Part shown: piece by piece, positions 8,132 to 17,049 of the stretch
Layout of the letters: every line of letters begins with the position of its first letter
Position numbering within the stretch: position 1 is the stretch's first letter
NCBI RefSeq assembly: GCF_947254095.1
Contig: NZ_CAMYBV010000012.1
Span: 3,811-67,810, forward strand
Origin: an uncultured Mobiluncus sp.
Lineage (GTDB): Bacteria; Actinomycetota; Actinomycetes; Actinomycetales; Actinomycetaceae
Reading direction: 5' to 3'
Length of the DNA: 64,000 nt
Translations under genes and position numbers: made by a program
The notes under the pieces: generated by a model
What the model was told of the DNA's origin: nothing
The model's input: the letters and a program-made list of their open reading frames with translations, nothing else
Databases searched by the model: none

Positions 8132-10156
8132 TTAGATATCCAAGAACCGCACGTCTTGGGCGTTGCGTTGGATAAAGGCGCGCCGCGAACTCACGTCCTC
8201 GCCCATGAGCAGCGAAAATACTTCGTCAGCGGAGGCGGCCTCGTCCATCGTGACCTGTTTCAACAGTCGCACGCTGGGATCCATCGTGGTTTCCCACAGT
8301 TCCTGGGCGCTCATCTCGCCCAGGCCTTTGTAGCGTTGAATCCCGCCTTCCTTGGGCATTCGCGCCCCGGAGTCCAGGCCCAAGCTGACCAGCTTGTCCT
8401 TTTCCTTGTCGGAATAGACGAACTGGTGAGGTTTGTTGGACCACTTCAGGCGGTAGAGCGGCGGGGTGGCCAGGAACACGTGACCGTTTTCGATGAGCGG
8501 ACGCATATAGCGGAACAGCAGAGTCAGCAGCAGGGTGGTGATGTGTTGGCCGTCCACGTCCGCGTCGGCCATCAGCACAATCTTGTAGTAGCGCAGTTTC
8601 GATAGGTCGAAATCTTCGCCGATACCGGTGCCGAAAGCGGTGATGAGGGACTGGATTTCCTTGTTGTCCAAAGCGCGGTCCAACCGGGCTTTTTCAACGT
8701 TGAGGATTTTGCCGCGCAACGGCAGGATAGCCTGGTGAGCCGGGTCGCGTCCCGCCACCGCTGAACCGCCTGCCGAATCGCCCTCGACCAGGAAAATTTC
8801 GCATTCGGAAGCGTCCCGGCTGGAGCAATCCCGCAGCTTGCCGGGCATTGAGAAGGAGTCCAGGGCGGTCTTGCGTCGGGTCGCGTCCCGGGCTTTCCGC
8901 GCCGCGTTACGGGCCTGCTGGGCGGACTGGGCTTTGGAAATAATCGCCTTACATTCCGCCGGATGGGCATCGAACCAGTCCCCCAGCTGGGAATATACGG
9001 TTTGCTGTACGAAAGTGCGGGCCTCGGTGTTGCCGAGTTTCGTTTTCGTCTGGCCCTCGAACTGAGGGTTGCGGATTTTCACGGAAATCACGGCGGTTAA
9101 GCCCTCGCGGCAGTCGTCGCCAGAGAGATTCTCGTCTTTGTCCTTGATGAAGCCTTTTTCCCGACCGATCTTGTTCATCAGCGAAGTCAGCGCCGCGCGG
9201 AACCCTTCCTCGTGGGTGCCGCCTTCGGTGGTGTTGATGGTGTTGGCGTAAGTGTAGATGGATTCGGAGTACGCGCTGGTCCACTGCAGGGCGATTTCCA
9301 GCGCCATCGCGTTATCGGTGTCCTCCACGCTGGACTCAAAGTCGATGATTTCCTCGTGGATAACCTCGGATTTCTTGGTGGTGTTGATGAAATGCACGTA
9401 GTCGTGCAACCCGTTTTCGTAACAGTAAGACACCGAGCGGCGTCCGACCTTGGGAGAATCCGCCTCCCCTTCCTGGTCTCCGGTCACGAAATCGCCTTCC
9501 GCAGTCACGTTGGGGCGTTCATCAGTGAGGGTGATGCGCAGTCCCTTGTTCAGGAAAGCCATCTGTTGGAAACGGGTCCGCAGGGTTTCATAGTCAAACT
9601 CGACAGTTTCAAAAATGTCCGGGTCCGGGTAAAAGACCTGAACAGTCCCGGTTTCTTCGGTGGGTTCGCCGCGGCGCAGCGGCTGGATGACTTTGCCCCC
9701 GTCGCCAAACTCAATATGCCATTCGTAACCGTCACGTTTCACTGTGGTCAAAATCTTGGTGGACAGGGCGTTTACGACCGAAATGCCGACCCCGTGCAAG
9801 CCCCCGGACACCGCGTAGGACGAGCCTCCGAACTTGCCTCCCGCGTGCAGAATCGTCATGACGACTTCCACTGTGGGGCGGTGTTCACTAGGGTGTTCTG
9901 CCACCGGAATACCGCGGCCGTTATCAGCCACCCGCACCCCGCCGTCAGCTTGTAAAGTCACCTCAATATGGTCACAGTACCCAGCCAAAGACTCATCGAC
10001 CGAGTTGTCTACCACCTCATAAACTAAGTGGTGTAAGCCCCGCTCTCCGGTGGATCCGATGTACATACCGGGCCGGACTCGCACTGCTTCCAGGCCCTCG
10101 AGGACCTTAATATCAGAAGCGTCATAGTGCTCCTCGGGCGTTTCAAAATCGCTCAC
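8132..10156 (-). CDS. gyrB: DNA gyrase subunit B
   Basis: A 674-aa ATPase subunit of gyrase. The GHKL ATPase domain has DNSVDE, DNGRGIP and GGLHGVG motifs. The TOPRIM domain has EGDSAGGSA, PLRGKILNVEKA and DADVDG, and the C-terminus has QRYKGLGEM. The start is set at GTG 10156 because AAGGAGA (10164-10170) lies 7 nt upstream. An ATG at 10189 would add 11 residues (MAKRPKKGDTN) and contain this ribosome site within the coding sequence. A gyrB promoter is expected in the roughly 200 bp upstream, where TAGGATTATAG resembles a -10 region. Confidence 0.97.
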   Translation of the reverse strand: MSDFETPEEHYDASDIKVLEGLEAVRVRPGMYIGSTGERGLHHLVYEVVDNSVDESLAGYCDHIEVTLQADGGVRVADNGRGIPVAEHPSEHRPTVEVVMTILHAGGKFGGSSYAVSGGLHGVGISVVNALSTKILTTVKRDGYEWHIEFGDGGKVIQPLRRGEPTEETGTVQVFYPDPDIFETVEFDYETLRTRFQQMAFLNKGLRITLTDERPNVTAEGDFVTGDQEGEADSPKVGRRSVSYCYENGLHDYVHFINTTKKSEVIHEEIIDFESSVEDTDNAMALEIALQWTSAYSESIYTYANTINTTEGGTHEEGFRAALTSLMNKIGREKGFIKDKDENLSGDDCREGLTAVISVKIRNPQFEGQTKTKLGNTEARTFVQQTVYSQLGDWFDAHPAECKAIISKAQSAQQARNAARKARDATRRKTALDSFSMPGKLRDCSSRDASECEIFLVEGDSAGGSAVAGRDPAHQAILPLRGKILNVEKARLDRALDNKEIQSLITAFGTGIGEDFDLSKLRYYKIVLMADADVDGQHITTLLLTLLFRYMRPLIENGHVFLATPPLYRLKWSNKPHQFVYSDKEKDKLVSLGLDSGARMPKEGGIQRYKGLGEMSAQELWETTMDPSVRLLKQVTMDEAASADEVFSLLMGEDVSSRRAFIQRNAQDVRFLDI

Positions 10157-10356
10157 GTTTGTGTCTCCTTTTTTCGGCCTTTTCGCCACTATAATCCTAT
10201 CGAATTTTTTGGCGATTGCCCTTTAGAGACGCGTAAACAGGGATTTAACACGTTTTATGTGTAATTCGTGAGCAACCAGTTGTGCGGGTTCTACGAGCCG
10301 TAAATCCCGACTTTATAGTTTCGGCAAGTTTTGGCACTAGGCCGGTTGGCCCGGTT

Positions 10357-11025
10357 TTAGCCGTAGGTGTCGCGCGGTCCCCGCCCCGGAACGCTGCGCG
10401 GTCCGTGGTTCCAAGACGGCACCTGGGGCCCGCGAATAATAATTTTTTTTACCACTCCCGCCCCGAGCCGCCGATTCAGTTGTTTGAGCAGTTCGGGAAG
10501 CAAATATTTCAGCTGGGTGGCCCAAGCAGTGGAGTCGGTACGGACGATGAGTTTGCCCCCCTCAAAACTCTCTACCGTGGAATGGGCCGCGACCTGGGCA
10601 CCGACATATTCGTCCCAACGTTTTTTTACGTCCGCTATCTCTAGCGGAGTCTGCCACCCCAGACGCCGAGCCAGGTGTCCCAGCAGGAACCCGGCCTGCT
10701 GCGGGTCGTTACGGGAGGGACGCGACAGGTCCGTAAAACTGGCGGTGGCCGGTCCCGGGGCGGCCAACTGCTCTATCCGGTGAGGTGTGGAACCGAGGTT
10801 TTTGGCCAGGTCAGCGTAATATTTTTTTGCGATTTCGCGGTCCAGCCATTCCCGTTCACTCAAACTCTCGGCCTCTGGCGCAGCGGTGGAAAACCCCCGC
10901 ACTTTCCCGCTGAGGGGGTAAAAGCCCTGGCTAAACATGAGTTCCCGGTAACGTTTCACGGCGCGGCGCGGCAAGGGGGAATGCATGGTGGGGTACAGCC
11001 CGGAATAGTCGATGCCTTTAGCCAC
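10357..11025 (-). CDS. dciA: DUF721/DciA-family replication protein
   Basis: A 222-aa protein with the DUF721 domain in residues about 110-200 (LADVKKRWDEYVG-like start, then SFEGGKLIVRTDSTAWATQL) and a variable N-terminus. Its position between recF and gyrB matches Rv0004 of mycobacteria. DciA proteins help load the DnaB helicase at the origin in bacteria lacking DnaC. GTG 11025 follows GGGGAGGG with 7-nt spacing. The C-terminus is basic and Pro/Gly-rich. The gene symbol rests on family and position. Confidence 0.85.
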   Translation of the reverse strand: MAKGIDYSGLYPTMHSPLPRRAVKRYRELMFSQGFYPLSGKVRGFSTAAPEAESLSEREWLDREIAKKYYADLAKNLGSTPHRIEQLAAPGPATASFTDLSRPSRNDPQQAGFLLGHLARRLGWQTPLEIADVKKRWDEYVGAQVAAHSTVESFEGGKLIVRTDSTAWATQLKYLLPELLKQLNRRLGAGVVKKIIIRGPQVPSWNHGPRSVPGRGPRDTYG

Positions 11026-11076
11026 GAGCGAGCCCTCCCCTGCTGACGGTAAAACTGTCCTGCCATTATCCTGCCA

Positions 11077-12318
11077 TTATTGCAAAAAATCCGGTGCCGC
11101 TCCCTGACCGAGGGTCTCTACGCTGCTCTCGCGAGTTTCCGGGTCCAGGGTGACGCGGTAGAACGCGGCGTGCAGGGCGTCGGGGATTTCGGTTCCGGTG
11201 GCGGAGGTCAAAAACACCTGGTCAGCCTGGTCGATAGCCCACAACAGGGCGGCGCGGCGCTGTTCATCGAGTTCAGCAAACACGTCATCTAACAGCAGTA
11301 CCGGGGCGTCAGCAAAGTTGTCGCGCAGCAGGGAAAACTCCGCCAGACGCAGGCTCAAAGCGTAGGACCAGGACTCGCCGTGGGAGGCAAACCCCTTGAC
11401 CGGCAAGCCGTTCAAGGTTAGTTCCAGTTCGTCGCGGTGCGGACCGACCAGGTTGACCCCGCGCCGAGCCTCGTCGGCACGGCGCCGCTGCAGGGCTTGG
11501 TGAAACGCCGCAGTCAATGAATCCGGGTTTGACCACAGTTGTTGCTGCTCGCTGGCGGGCAGGTCGAGGGTTTTCGTGACACTGTCCGCGTAGGTTAGCC
11601 CCACCGGGGCAGGGTGTCCGGCGATTCGGGCATACACCTGGGGCAGGTGCGTGCCCAATTGGTCGATGACCCACGCCCGCGCGCTCATGATTTCCACCGC
11701 TGCCGGAACCAGGGCATCATCCCAGATAGACAGCTGAATTTCATCGATGGGGGCGCGGCGTTTCGCCAGGTCTTTCAGGTAAGCTCCGCGTTGACGGGCG
11801 ACTTTCGTGTATTCGCTCAACGTCCCGGCTAGGGTCGGGCGCAGCTGGATGGCGATACGGTCCAAGAATGTGCGGCGCGCGGCGGGGTCGCCTTGCACCA
11901 GCTGTAAATCTTCGGGAGCAAACAGCACGGTCGAGAGGTGTCCCAGCAGGGAGCGCGGGCGCACGTTGTGCCGGTTTATCATGGCGCGATTGGCCCGACC
12001 GGCCAACAGTTCAATCTCTAACAGTTCCCCTCTAGCCTCGGGATCTGCCGCATCGCTACCGGGGTGAATCCGGGCCCTAATCACGCCCGCACTCGGGGGC
12101 GCGGTGGGGTCGGCCGTGTCTCCGGTTTCGCGAAAAATCAGGCCCGCATCAGTACCAATCCGGTGCGAAGCCAACACCGCCAGGTAGTTTAACGCCTCTA
12201 ACAAGTTCGTTTTTCCTTGCCCGTTGGCGCCGACAAAGACGTTGGCTCCCGTAGGAAAGTGCACAATCACCTGACGGTAGGAACGAAACCAGTCCAGAGC
12301 CAGGTCGGAAACAAACAC
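11077..12318 (-). CDS. recF: DNA replication and repair protein RecF
   Basis: A 413-aa SMC-like ATPase acting in recombinational repair with RecO and RecR at gapped DNA. Visible motifs: Walker A GANGQGKTNLLEA near residue 30, the ABC-type signature region VNLVGPHRDEL, and Walker B LLLLDDVFAELD in the C-terminal third. Length is slightly above the usual 360-400. The start is GTG 12318 preceded by a G-rich stretch. It sits 49 bp downstream of dnaN, in the order dnaA-dnaN-recF-dciA-gyrB-gyrA. Confidence 0.96.
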   Translation of the reverse strand: MFVSDLALDWFRSYRQVIVHFPTGANVFVGANGQGKTNLLEALNYLAVLASHRIGTDAGLIFRETGDTADPTAPPSAGVIRARIHPGSDAADPEARGELLEIELLAGRANRAMINRHNVRPRSLLGHLSTVLFAPEDLQLVQGDPAARRTFLDRIAIQLRPTLAGTLSEYTKVARQRGAYLKDLAKRRAPIDEIQLSIWDDALVPAAVEIMSARAWVIDQLGTHLPQVYARIAGHPAPVGLTYADSVTKTLDLPASEQQQLWSNPDSLTAAFHQALQRRRADEARRGVNLVGPHRDELELTLNGLPVKGFASHGESWSYALSLRLAEFSLLRDNFADAPVLLLDDVFAELDEQRRAALLWAIDQADQVFLTSATGTEIPDALHAAFYRVTLDPETRESSVETLGQGAAPDFLQ

Positions 12319-12367
12319 GCGCCCCCCAAAAAAACCTCTCTTGACCTACCCCTTGTGAAGAAAACTT

Positions 12368-13510
12368 TTAGATGCTGGTGCGGATGGGCATAATCAGGTA
12401 GCGGAACGTCAGGTTGTCGTCCCCAGTTTCGTCCTTTTGACCGGTGATGACCACGGGTTTAGCCTCATCTTTGAACGACAGGCGCGCATAGGGTTCATCG
12501 ATAGCGCCCAAGCCTTCCAGCAGCATTCGCGAGTTGAAAGACACCGCGATGTCCGGGCCGTTCAGCAGGGCTGGAATCGTTTCAGTGGCGCTGTTTTCCC
12601 CGCCGTTACCCGCCAGGAATTCCAGCTGACCGGAGGTGAAACGTAGGGAAATTTGTTGATTGGAAAGGTTCGAGGACACAATCGCCACCCGTTTGGCTGT
12701 TTCGATGAACTGATCGACCTTTACCACGGCCGTAACATTAATCGGTTCGGGGAACAGACGGCGCACGTCAGGATAGTTTCCGTCGTTAATCTGGGAGGTA
12801 AACACCCGCCCGTTCGCACTCAAACCAATCAGGGAGGCGGGACTGTTGGCTGAACCTGCCGCAATTTCGACATCACCGGCGGTGGCGATGTTCTTTGTCG
12901 CATCACTCAAGTTCTTGGCCTTCACCACCAGGTCTTGGTTCCCGCCCTGGCCACCAACCCACGGCATCTCCTTCAACGCCATCCTGTAACGGTCAGTCGC
13001 CAAGAGGTAGAGCTTGTCCGGTCGCGCCTCCAAGGAAATGCCCGTCAACAGCGGCAACGTTTCGTCACGAGAGGCGGCCACCGCAACTTGTGAAACCGAA
13101 TGAGCAAAAGCGGCGGCATCGACCTTCCCGGCACTGGGGGGCAACTGCGGCAACGGCGGATATTCCTCGGAATGCATCATGATGAGGTTCTGTTTGAAGG
13201 AACCACAAGTGATGTGCAGGTAGTTTTCTTCCGTAGCGAACGTCACCGTCTCGGCGCTGGTCGGCAAGGCTCGTGCCGTTTCGCTGAGCAGTTTGCCGTC
13301 CACTACCGCCACACCGGGCTCTACGATGTCTTCGGCCCCGACCGTCACGCGGGAAGAAACTTCGTAATCATAGGAGGAAAACTCGACCCCGTCCTCTCGC
13401 GCTTCGATGCGCACCCCGGAGAGCACCGCCACCGCCGGACGAGGCGAAATCGACCGGGAACTCCATGCCACAGCTTCTGCCAAAGTGTCGCGTCTCAACA
13501 CGAGTTCCAT
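12368..13510 (-). CDS. dnaN: DNA polymerase III sliding clamp (beta subunit)
   Basis: A 380-aa protein with three clamp-fold repeats, starting with VLRRDTLAEAVAWSSRSI and ending with the conserved LTFRYLIMPIRTS. It dimerises into the ring that tethers polymerase III to DNA and recruits other partners. ATG 13510 has GGGAGGAA upstream with 4-nt spacing. The 824-bp gap to dnaA holds the probable oriC. Confidence 0.97.
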   Translation of the reverse strand: MELVLRRDTLAEAVAWSSRSISPRPAVAVLSGVRIEAREDGVEFSSYDYEVSSRVTVGAEDIVEPGVAVVDGKLLSETARALPTSAETVTFATEENYLHITCGSFKQNLIMMHSEEYPPLPQLPPSAGKVDAAAFAHSVSQVAVAASRDETLPLLTGISLEARPDKLYLLATDRYRMALKEMPWVGGQGGNQDLVVKAKNLSDATKNIATAGDVEIAAGSANSPASLIGLSANGRVFTSQINDGNYPDVRRLFPEPINVTAVVKVDQFIETAKRVAIVSSNLSNQQISLRFTSGQLEFLAGNGGENSATETIPALLNGPDIAVSFNSRMLLEGLGAIDEPYARLSFKDEAKPVVITGQKDETGDDNLTFRYLIMPIRTSI

Positions 13511-13639
13511 GAAATTCCTCCCGAATGCTAAATGTTGTTATACAAACTCTAGCCTAAAACGGCATTCTTGAGTACTCCCGCAGGTTGCAGATTTTGCCGC
13601 CAAGCTAGCTGTGTTCACGGGCCGAGCCGAGGCTTTGAT

Positions 13640-13870
13640 GATGGTTGGAGGTCGCAAAATTTTTAAGATTAATTACCTTCATCACCATTGTGAATTCTGT
13701 GTAAAACCCGATTTTCCTAAGCGACGGTTCAGAATCACAAATCTGTAGTTCAGTTGATAACTTTCGGGACAAAATCGGCGGGCTTGTGAATTAAATGCTG
13801 TCCACAATTTCTTCCACAGCTAATCCCCGAAAAATCCCGCTTTCTTCCCCAGCTTTGTCCACATTCGCTA
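13640..13870. other. probable replication origin (oriC) between dnaN and dnaA
   Basis: This AT-rich stretch contains a perfect actinobacterial DnaA box TTGTCCACA at 13855-13863, CTGTCCACA at 13798-13806 (8 of 9) and TCTTCCACA at 13810-13818 (7 of 9). A/T-rich runs at 13655-13720 could act as an unwinding element. The dnaA-dnaN spacer is the classical actinobacterial oriC, and genes on either side diverge (gyrA to dnaA leftward, rpmH to parB rightward). The number of strong boxes is low, so the functional origin could include the boxes upstream of dnaA. Confidence 0.65.
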
Positions 13871-14035
13871 TTTTTGCTTGGATTTTAGGTGCGGGATAGG
13901 TATGACGTTGGGTTTTGCGCGGTTTTCCGTTCGGGGTCGCGAGAGTGGTTGTACGCGGTTTCGGGTCGGGGTCGCGGGGTTTTTAAAGAAGCCGATGATT
14001 GCCCGTCACCAAATATTGCGGTAACCGGAATGGGA

Positions 14036-14148
14036 GCGGGGGGAGGAACCCGTACGACGCTGGGGAGGGGGCCCTATCGCGGCGAGAGCGTAGCGGAGAC
14101 GCGATGGGGGAGGGTGCTCCCTCGATGTCGCTAGGGTCCTCCCCCCGC
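14036..14148. repeat. long GC-rich imperfect inverted repeat beside oriC
   Basis: A 12-bp perfect outer stem (14036-14047 with 14137-14148) continues through mismatches to ATCGCG (14076-14081) and CGCGAT (14100-14105), leaving an 18-nt loop. Each arm spans roughly 46-49 nt. It lies in the dnaA-dnaN spacer and codes for nothing convincing. It could be a REP- or MITE-like element, or a structure of the dnaA mRNA tail. Confidence 0.7.
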
Positions 14149-14220
14149 GAGCTAAAACCGGTACACCGCAACTCCACGCCATACCTCCCCGCGACCTTAA
14201 ACCGGTACACCGCGAACTCC
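14147..14220. repeat. two direct repeats containing AAACCGGTACACCGC
   Basis: Copies of about 29-30 bp lie at 14147-14175 and 14191-14220, 44 bp apart, sharing GCGA, TAAA, CCGGTACACCGC and AACTCC. They adjoin the right arm of the large inverted repeat. The sharing is too long for chance in so short a stretch. Function unknown. Confidence 0.7.
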
Positions 14221-14334
14221 CCCACACACCTTGTGACCTCGAGAAATACTGTCCGCACCGACCTTGTGAACAGAACAACACAGGCAGAGGCAGAAAGAAA
14301 AAGAGATGGAAAAACTGCTGAGAAAGCAGTGGAA

Positions 14335-15789
14335 CTAGGATTCGCGGGTGGCGCGGCGTACCGCGTCGGAAATGTCGGAAACCGACTTGAACGTTTGGGT
14401 ATCTTCCTTCATAGAGGCTGCGACCTTTTTGTTGGCGTGCATGACCGTCGTGTGATCGCGACCCCCGAAAGCGGCTCCGACCTGGGGAAGTGATAAGTCG
14501 GTCAGCTCGCGGCACAGGTACATGGCGATTTGGCGCGGCCCCACCACGGTGCGCGAACGGTTGGCGGAGAGCAAGTCTTCGGACTTCAACGCAAAATATT
14601 GGGCGGTGCAGTCAATGATCATTTCGGGAGTGATCTCTTTGGCGCCCTTGCCCGTCATCAGGTCGCGAATCGCCAGTTTCGCGGTTTCAATAGTGGCAGG
14701 CACGTGGTTGAGCGACCAGTACGCCGTGACCCGAATCAACGCGCCCTCCAAAGCCCGAATGTCCGAATCGACGTTAGAGGCGATGAACTCCGCCACATCG
14801 TCGGGCATCTGCAGGCTTCCGGCCTGGGCTTTTCGGCGCAGAATCGCGATACGTGTCTCTAGGCTGGGAGGCTGAATATCCGCCATCAAACCCCACTCCA
14901 GGCGCGAACGAACCCGTTCTTCAAACCCTTTCAAATCTTTGGGAGCCACGTCAGACGTGATGACGACCTGTTTTTGAGCGGTGTGCAGAGTATTAAAGGT
15001 GTGGAAAAATTCCTCGAGGGTTTGTTCTTTACCGGCGAGGAACTGGATGTCGTCGATGAGCAGGAAGTCGACCTCCCGGTAACGGGCTTGGAAATCGGCG
15101 AAAGTCTGGGAGGCGATGGCGTTGATGAACTCATTGGTGAACTCCTCGGAGGAAATGTATTTCACCTTCGAGTCTGGGTACAGTTCCAGGGCATAGTTAC
15201 CGATGGCGTGCAACAGGTGGGTTTTGCCCAGACCCGGACCACCATAGATAAACAGCGGGTTGTAGGCCTTTGCCGGTGAAGCCACGACGGATTCAGCGGC
15301 CGCGGCGGTAAACGAGTTCGAAGAACCGATGACGAAAGAGTCAAAAGTGTAGGTCGGGTTCAGTCCCGTGTTTTGGTCAATGTGGAGCATTTGGTGGCTT
15401 TCCCCAGGTTCCCACACGGGGCCGGTGGGGGCGCTCGGTTGGGCGGGCTGGGGCGGAGCGGGTTCAAAAGTTTGGGGTGTGGGAGCCGTGTTACCCAGAT
15501 TTTCGTCCACCGTCACAATCAAGTTATTGATGGGACGGTTCAGGACCTCACCAAACGTGGTTTTAAACAGCTCGTAGTACTTTGACTCAATCATGGTCTT
15601 GACGTCGTTGCTGGACACCGCCAAAACTGCCGCGTCTCCGGATTCCCCCAAACCTTTCGATTGGCGTATGAGTGCCAAGTCGAAGTCCCCGATTTTGCCC
15701 GAAGCACTGAGGTTTTGCAGGGCTCTAACCCAGAAATCGGTTGATCCAAGGTCGGCGTTGGTGCCGATTTCCCAGGCCGCATTGTCCAC
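14335..15789 (-). CDS. dnaA: chromosomal replication initiator DnaA
   Basis: A 484-aa AAA+ initiator that binds DnaA boxes, melts oriC and loads helicase. Domain I is in residues 1-95, a Pro-rich domain II at 100-145, and the AAA+ domain has Walker A GGPGLGKT at 183-190 and Walker B LLIDDIQFLAGK. Domain IV carries the DNA-recognition motif GGRDHTTVMHA near the end. GTG 15789 follows AAGGAGA (15799-15805). The start codon overlaps a near-perfect DnaA box (15782-15790), which fits autoregulation. Confidence 0.97.
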   Translation of the reverse strand: MDNAAWEIGTNADLGSTDFWVRALQNLSASGKIGDFDLALIRQSKGLGESGDAAVLAVSSNDVKTMIESKYYELFKTTFGEVLNRPINNLIVTVDENLGNTAPTPQTFEPAPPQPAQPSAPTGPVWEPGESHQMLHIDQNTGLNPTYTFDSFVIGSSNSFTAAAAESVVASPAKAYNPLFIYGGPGLGKTHLLHAIGNYALELYPDSKVKYISSEEFTNEFINAIASQTFADFQARYREVDFLLIDDIQFLAGKEQTLEEFFHTFNTLHTAQKQVVITSDVAPKDLKGFEERVRSRLEWGLMADIQPPSLETRIAILRRKAQAGSLQMPDDVAEFIASNVDSDIRALEGALIRVTAYWSLNHVPATIETAKLAIRDLMTGKGAKEITPEMIIDCTAQYFALKSEDLLSANRSRTVVGPRQIAMYLCRELTDLSLPQVGAAFGGRDHTTVMHANKKVAASMKEDTQTFKSVSDISDAVRRATRES

Positions 15790-15889
15790 GGTAAGTACTC
15801 TCCTTGGGTCTCAATCCACTCAGATAAAACTGAATAAATCTTGCCACTCTTTAGTGAAATCCACAAAGTTATCCACAACCTGTGGACAA
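15782..15889. promoter_or_regulatory. DnaA boxes upstream of and overlapping the dnaA start
   Basis: Perfect boxes are TTATCCACA at 15869-15877 and TGTGGACAA (complement of TTGTCCACA) at 15881-15889, facing each other 3 bp apart. A weaker AAATCCACA is at 15857-15865 and TTGTCCACG at 15782-15790. Clusters like this mediate DnaA autoregulation and in some Actinobacteria form part of oriC. Confidence 0.75.
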
Positions 15890-15910
15890 AGTTACAATGG
15901 TGTAACTTTG
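15887..15910. promoter_or_regulatory. 9-bp perfect palindrome next to the dnaA boxes
   Basis: CAAAGTTAC (15887-15895) and GTAACTTTG (15902-15910) are perfect inverted repeats with a 6-bp spacer, overlapping the end of the DnaA box at 15881-15889. The geometry suits a dimeric regulator that would compete with DnaA. The regulator is unknown. Confidence 0.5.
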
Positions 15911-16078
15911 GTATGAGGTGCAGTTACATGCAAGTTTTCCATTTTTTTCCGGCCAGTGCGTGCGGCGGGACTTTTGCGCTAATTTGCAAGGAACCTGACA
16001 TTTGGGCTAAATTAGAGCTTCGTCTTATGACTTGACTGCGGCCCGGGTTTGCCCGGGATTATTTTTCAGGAGAACAAA

Positions 16079-16216
16079 GTGACTAAGCGGACTTATCAGC
16101 CCCATAATCGTCGCCGCGCCCACAAGCACGGCTTCAGGAATCGTATGGCCACCCGTGGGGGACGGGCGGTTATCAGCGCACGGCGTCGTCGCGGCCGGAA
16201 GCGTTTGGCCGTCTAA
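16079..16216 (+). CDS. rpmH: 50S ribosomal protein bL34
   Basis: A 45-aa very basic protein, starting MTKRTYQPHNRRRAHKHGF and ending GRKRLAV, the characteristic bL34 sequence. GTG 16079 has AGGAGA (16068-16073) 5 nt upstream. It is the first rightward gene after dnaA, divergent from it, and leads the rpmH-rnpA-yidD-yidC-khpB-rsmG series. Confidence 0.97.
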   Translation: MTKRTYQPHNRRRAHKHGFRNRMATRGGRAVISARRRRGRKRLAV

Positions 16217-16226
16217 ACCCACACTG

Positions 16227-16625
16227 ATGCTGGCCAAAGCTAACCGGCTGACTCGCGCTCAGGACTTTCGCCTAGCGATGCGCGAGGGTTGCCACGCTCA
16301 CGGCCCTAACCTGGTGTTACACCAATATGTTGGAACGGGAGATGAACCGGCTCGCATCGGTTTCGTCGTGGCCAAGCGGTTTGTGAAACACGCCACCAGA
16401 CGCAACCTTATTAAACGTCGGTTGCGTAGCTTGGTGCGCGGTCGCATTCAGGAGTTTCCCGGGGGTTCTGTAAACGTGTTTTATGCCAAAGCTGGCATTG
16501 CTGAGGTGAATTATTCTCAACTGGAAAACCAAGTTGGGGTGGTGTTGCAAAAGATGGGCCGCAAACGCCACCAGGCGCTTTTACATTCCCCTCAGCCCGG
16601 TTCCTCGAGTGCCCCGCGCGGGTAG
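16227..16625 (+). CDS. rnpA: ribonuclease P protein component
   Basis: A 132-aa basic protein that assists the RNase P RNA in removing tRNA 5' leaders. It starts LAKANRLTRAQDF and has the family hallmark RIGFVVAKRF followed by A(T)RRNLIKRRLRSLVR, the RNR motif that contacts RNA. ATG 16227 is used because family members begin with MLxxxNRL; no clear ribosome site precedes it, so coupling to rpmH (10-nt gap) is likely. A GTG/ATG further upstream would lie inside rpmH. Confidence 0.95.
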   Translation: MLAKANRLTRAQDFRLAMREGCHAHGPNLVLHQYVGTGDEPARIGFVVAKRFVKHATRRNLIKRRLRSLVRGRIQEFPGGSVNVFYAKAGIAEVNYSQLENQVGVVLQKMGRKRHQALLHSPQPGSSSAPRG

Positions 16626-16650
16626 ACCGGTAAAAGTTAGGATAGGTGCG

Positions 16651-17049
16651 GTGTTAACAGGCAAGGCAGTATGGCGGTGGGGATGGAACCTGCCGGCCAA
16701 TCTGGCGCGCTTGCTGATACACATTTATCAACATACTTTGTCAAAGGCGTTCGGGCCGGTTTGTAAGTATTATCCCAGCTGTTCGCATTATGCGGACCTG
16801 GCTTTACAAGTACATGGATTTTGGAAAGGCTCAGCGCTGACCGTGTGGCGGCTGCTACGGTGCAACCCCTACTCTGACGGAGGCGTGGACTATCCTCCGG
16901 TCAAAGGCTCTTGGACCAATCCGTGGACTGAACCCGGAAGCGTCAGCGCCGAAACTTATGGCTTTTTCCCCGGTCAGAACTCACTGTGGAGTGCCGGGGC
17001 GAGAGGGAAAACTATGGAAACGAAAGAAGGAGTGGTGTCATGCTGCTGA
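16651..17049 (+). CDS. yidD: membrane protein insertion efficiency factor YidD
   Basis: A 132-aa protein. The core near residues 20-90 has LLIHIYQHTLSKAFGPVCKYYPSCSHYA and LRCNPYSDGGVDYP, the YidD fold with its three conserved cysteines. It is a small amphipathic protein at the inner face of the membrane that aids YidC-dependent insertion. GTG 16651 is chosen because AGGA (16639-16642) lies 8 nt upstream; longer versions would run back into rnpA. The C-terminal 40 residues after the conserved core are not typical. It overlaps yidC by 10 nt. Confidence 0.9.
   Translation: MLTGKAVWRWGWNLPANLARLLIHIYQHTLSKAFGPVCKYYPSCSHYADLALQVHGFWKGSALTVWRLLRCNPYSDGGVDYPPVKGSWTNPWTEPGSVSAETYGFFPGQNSLWSAGARGKTMETKEGVVSCC

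Noticed and set aside
13889..14515. several ORFs of 80-170 codons in the dnaA-dnaN spacer
   Set aside because: They overlap each other, the GC-rich inverted repeat and dnaA, have no ribosome sites and read as Arg/Gly/Pro-rich noise.
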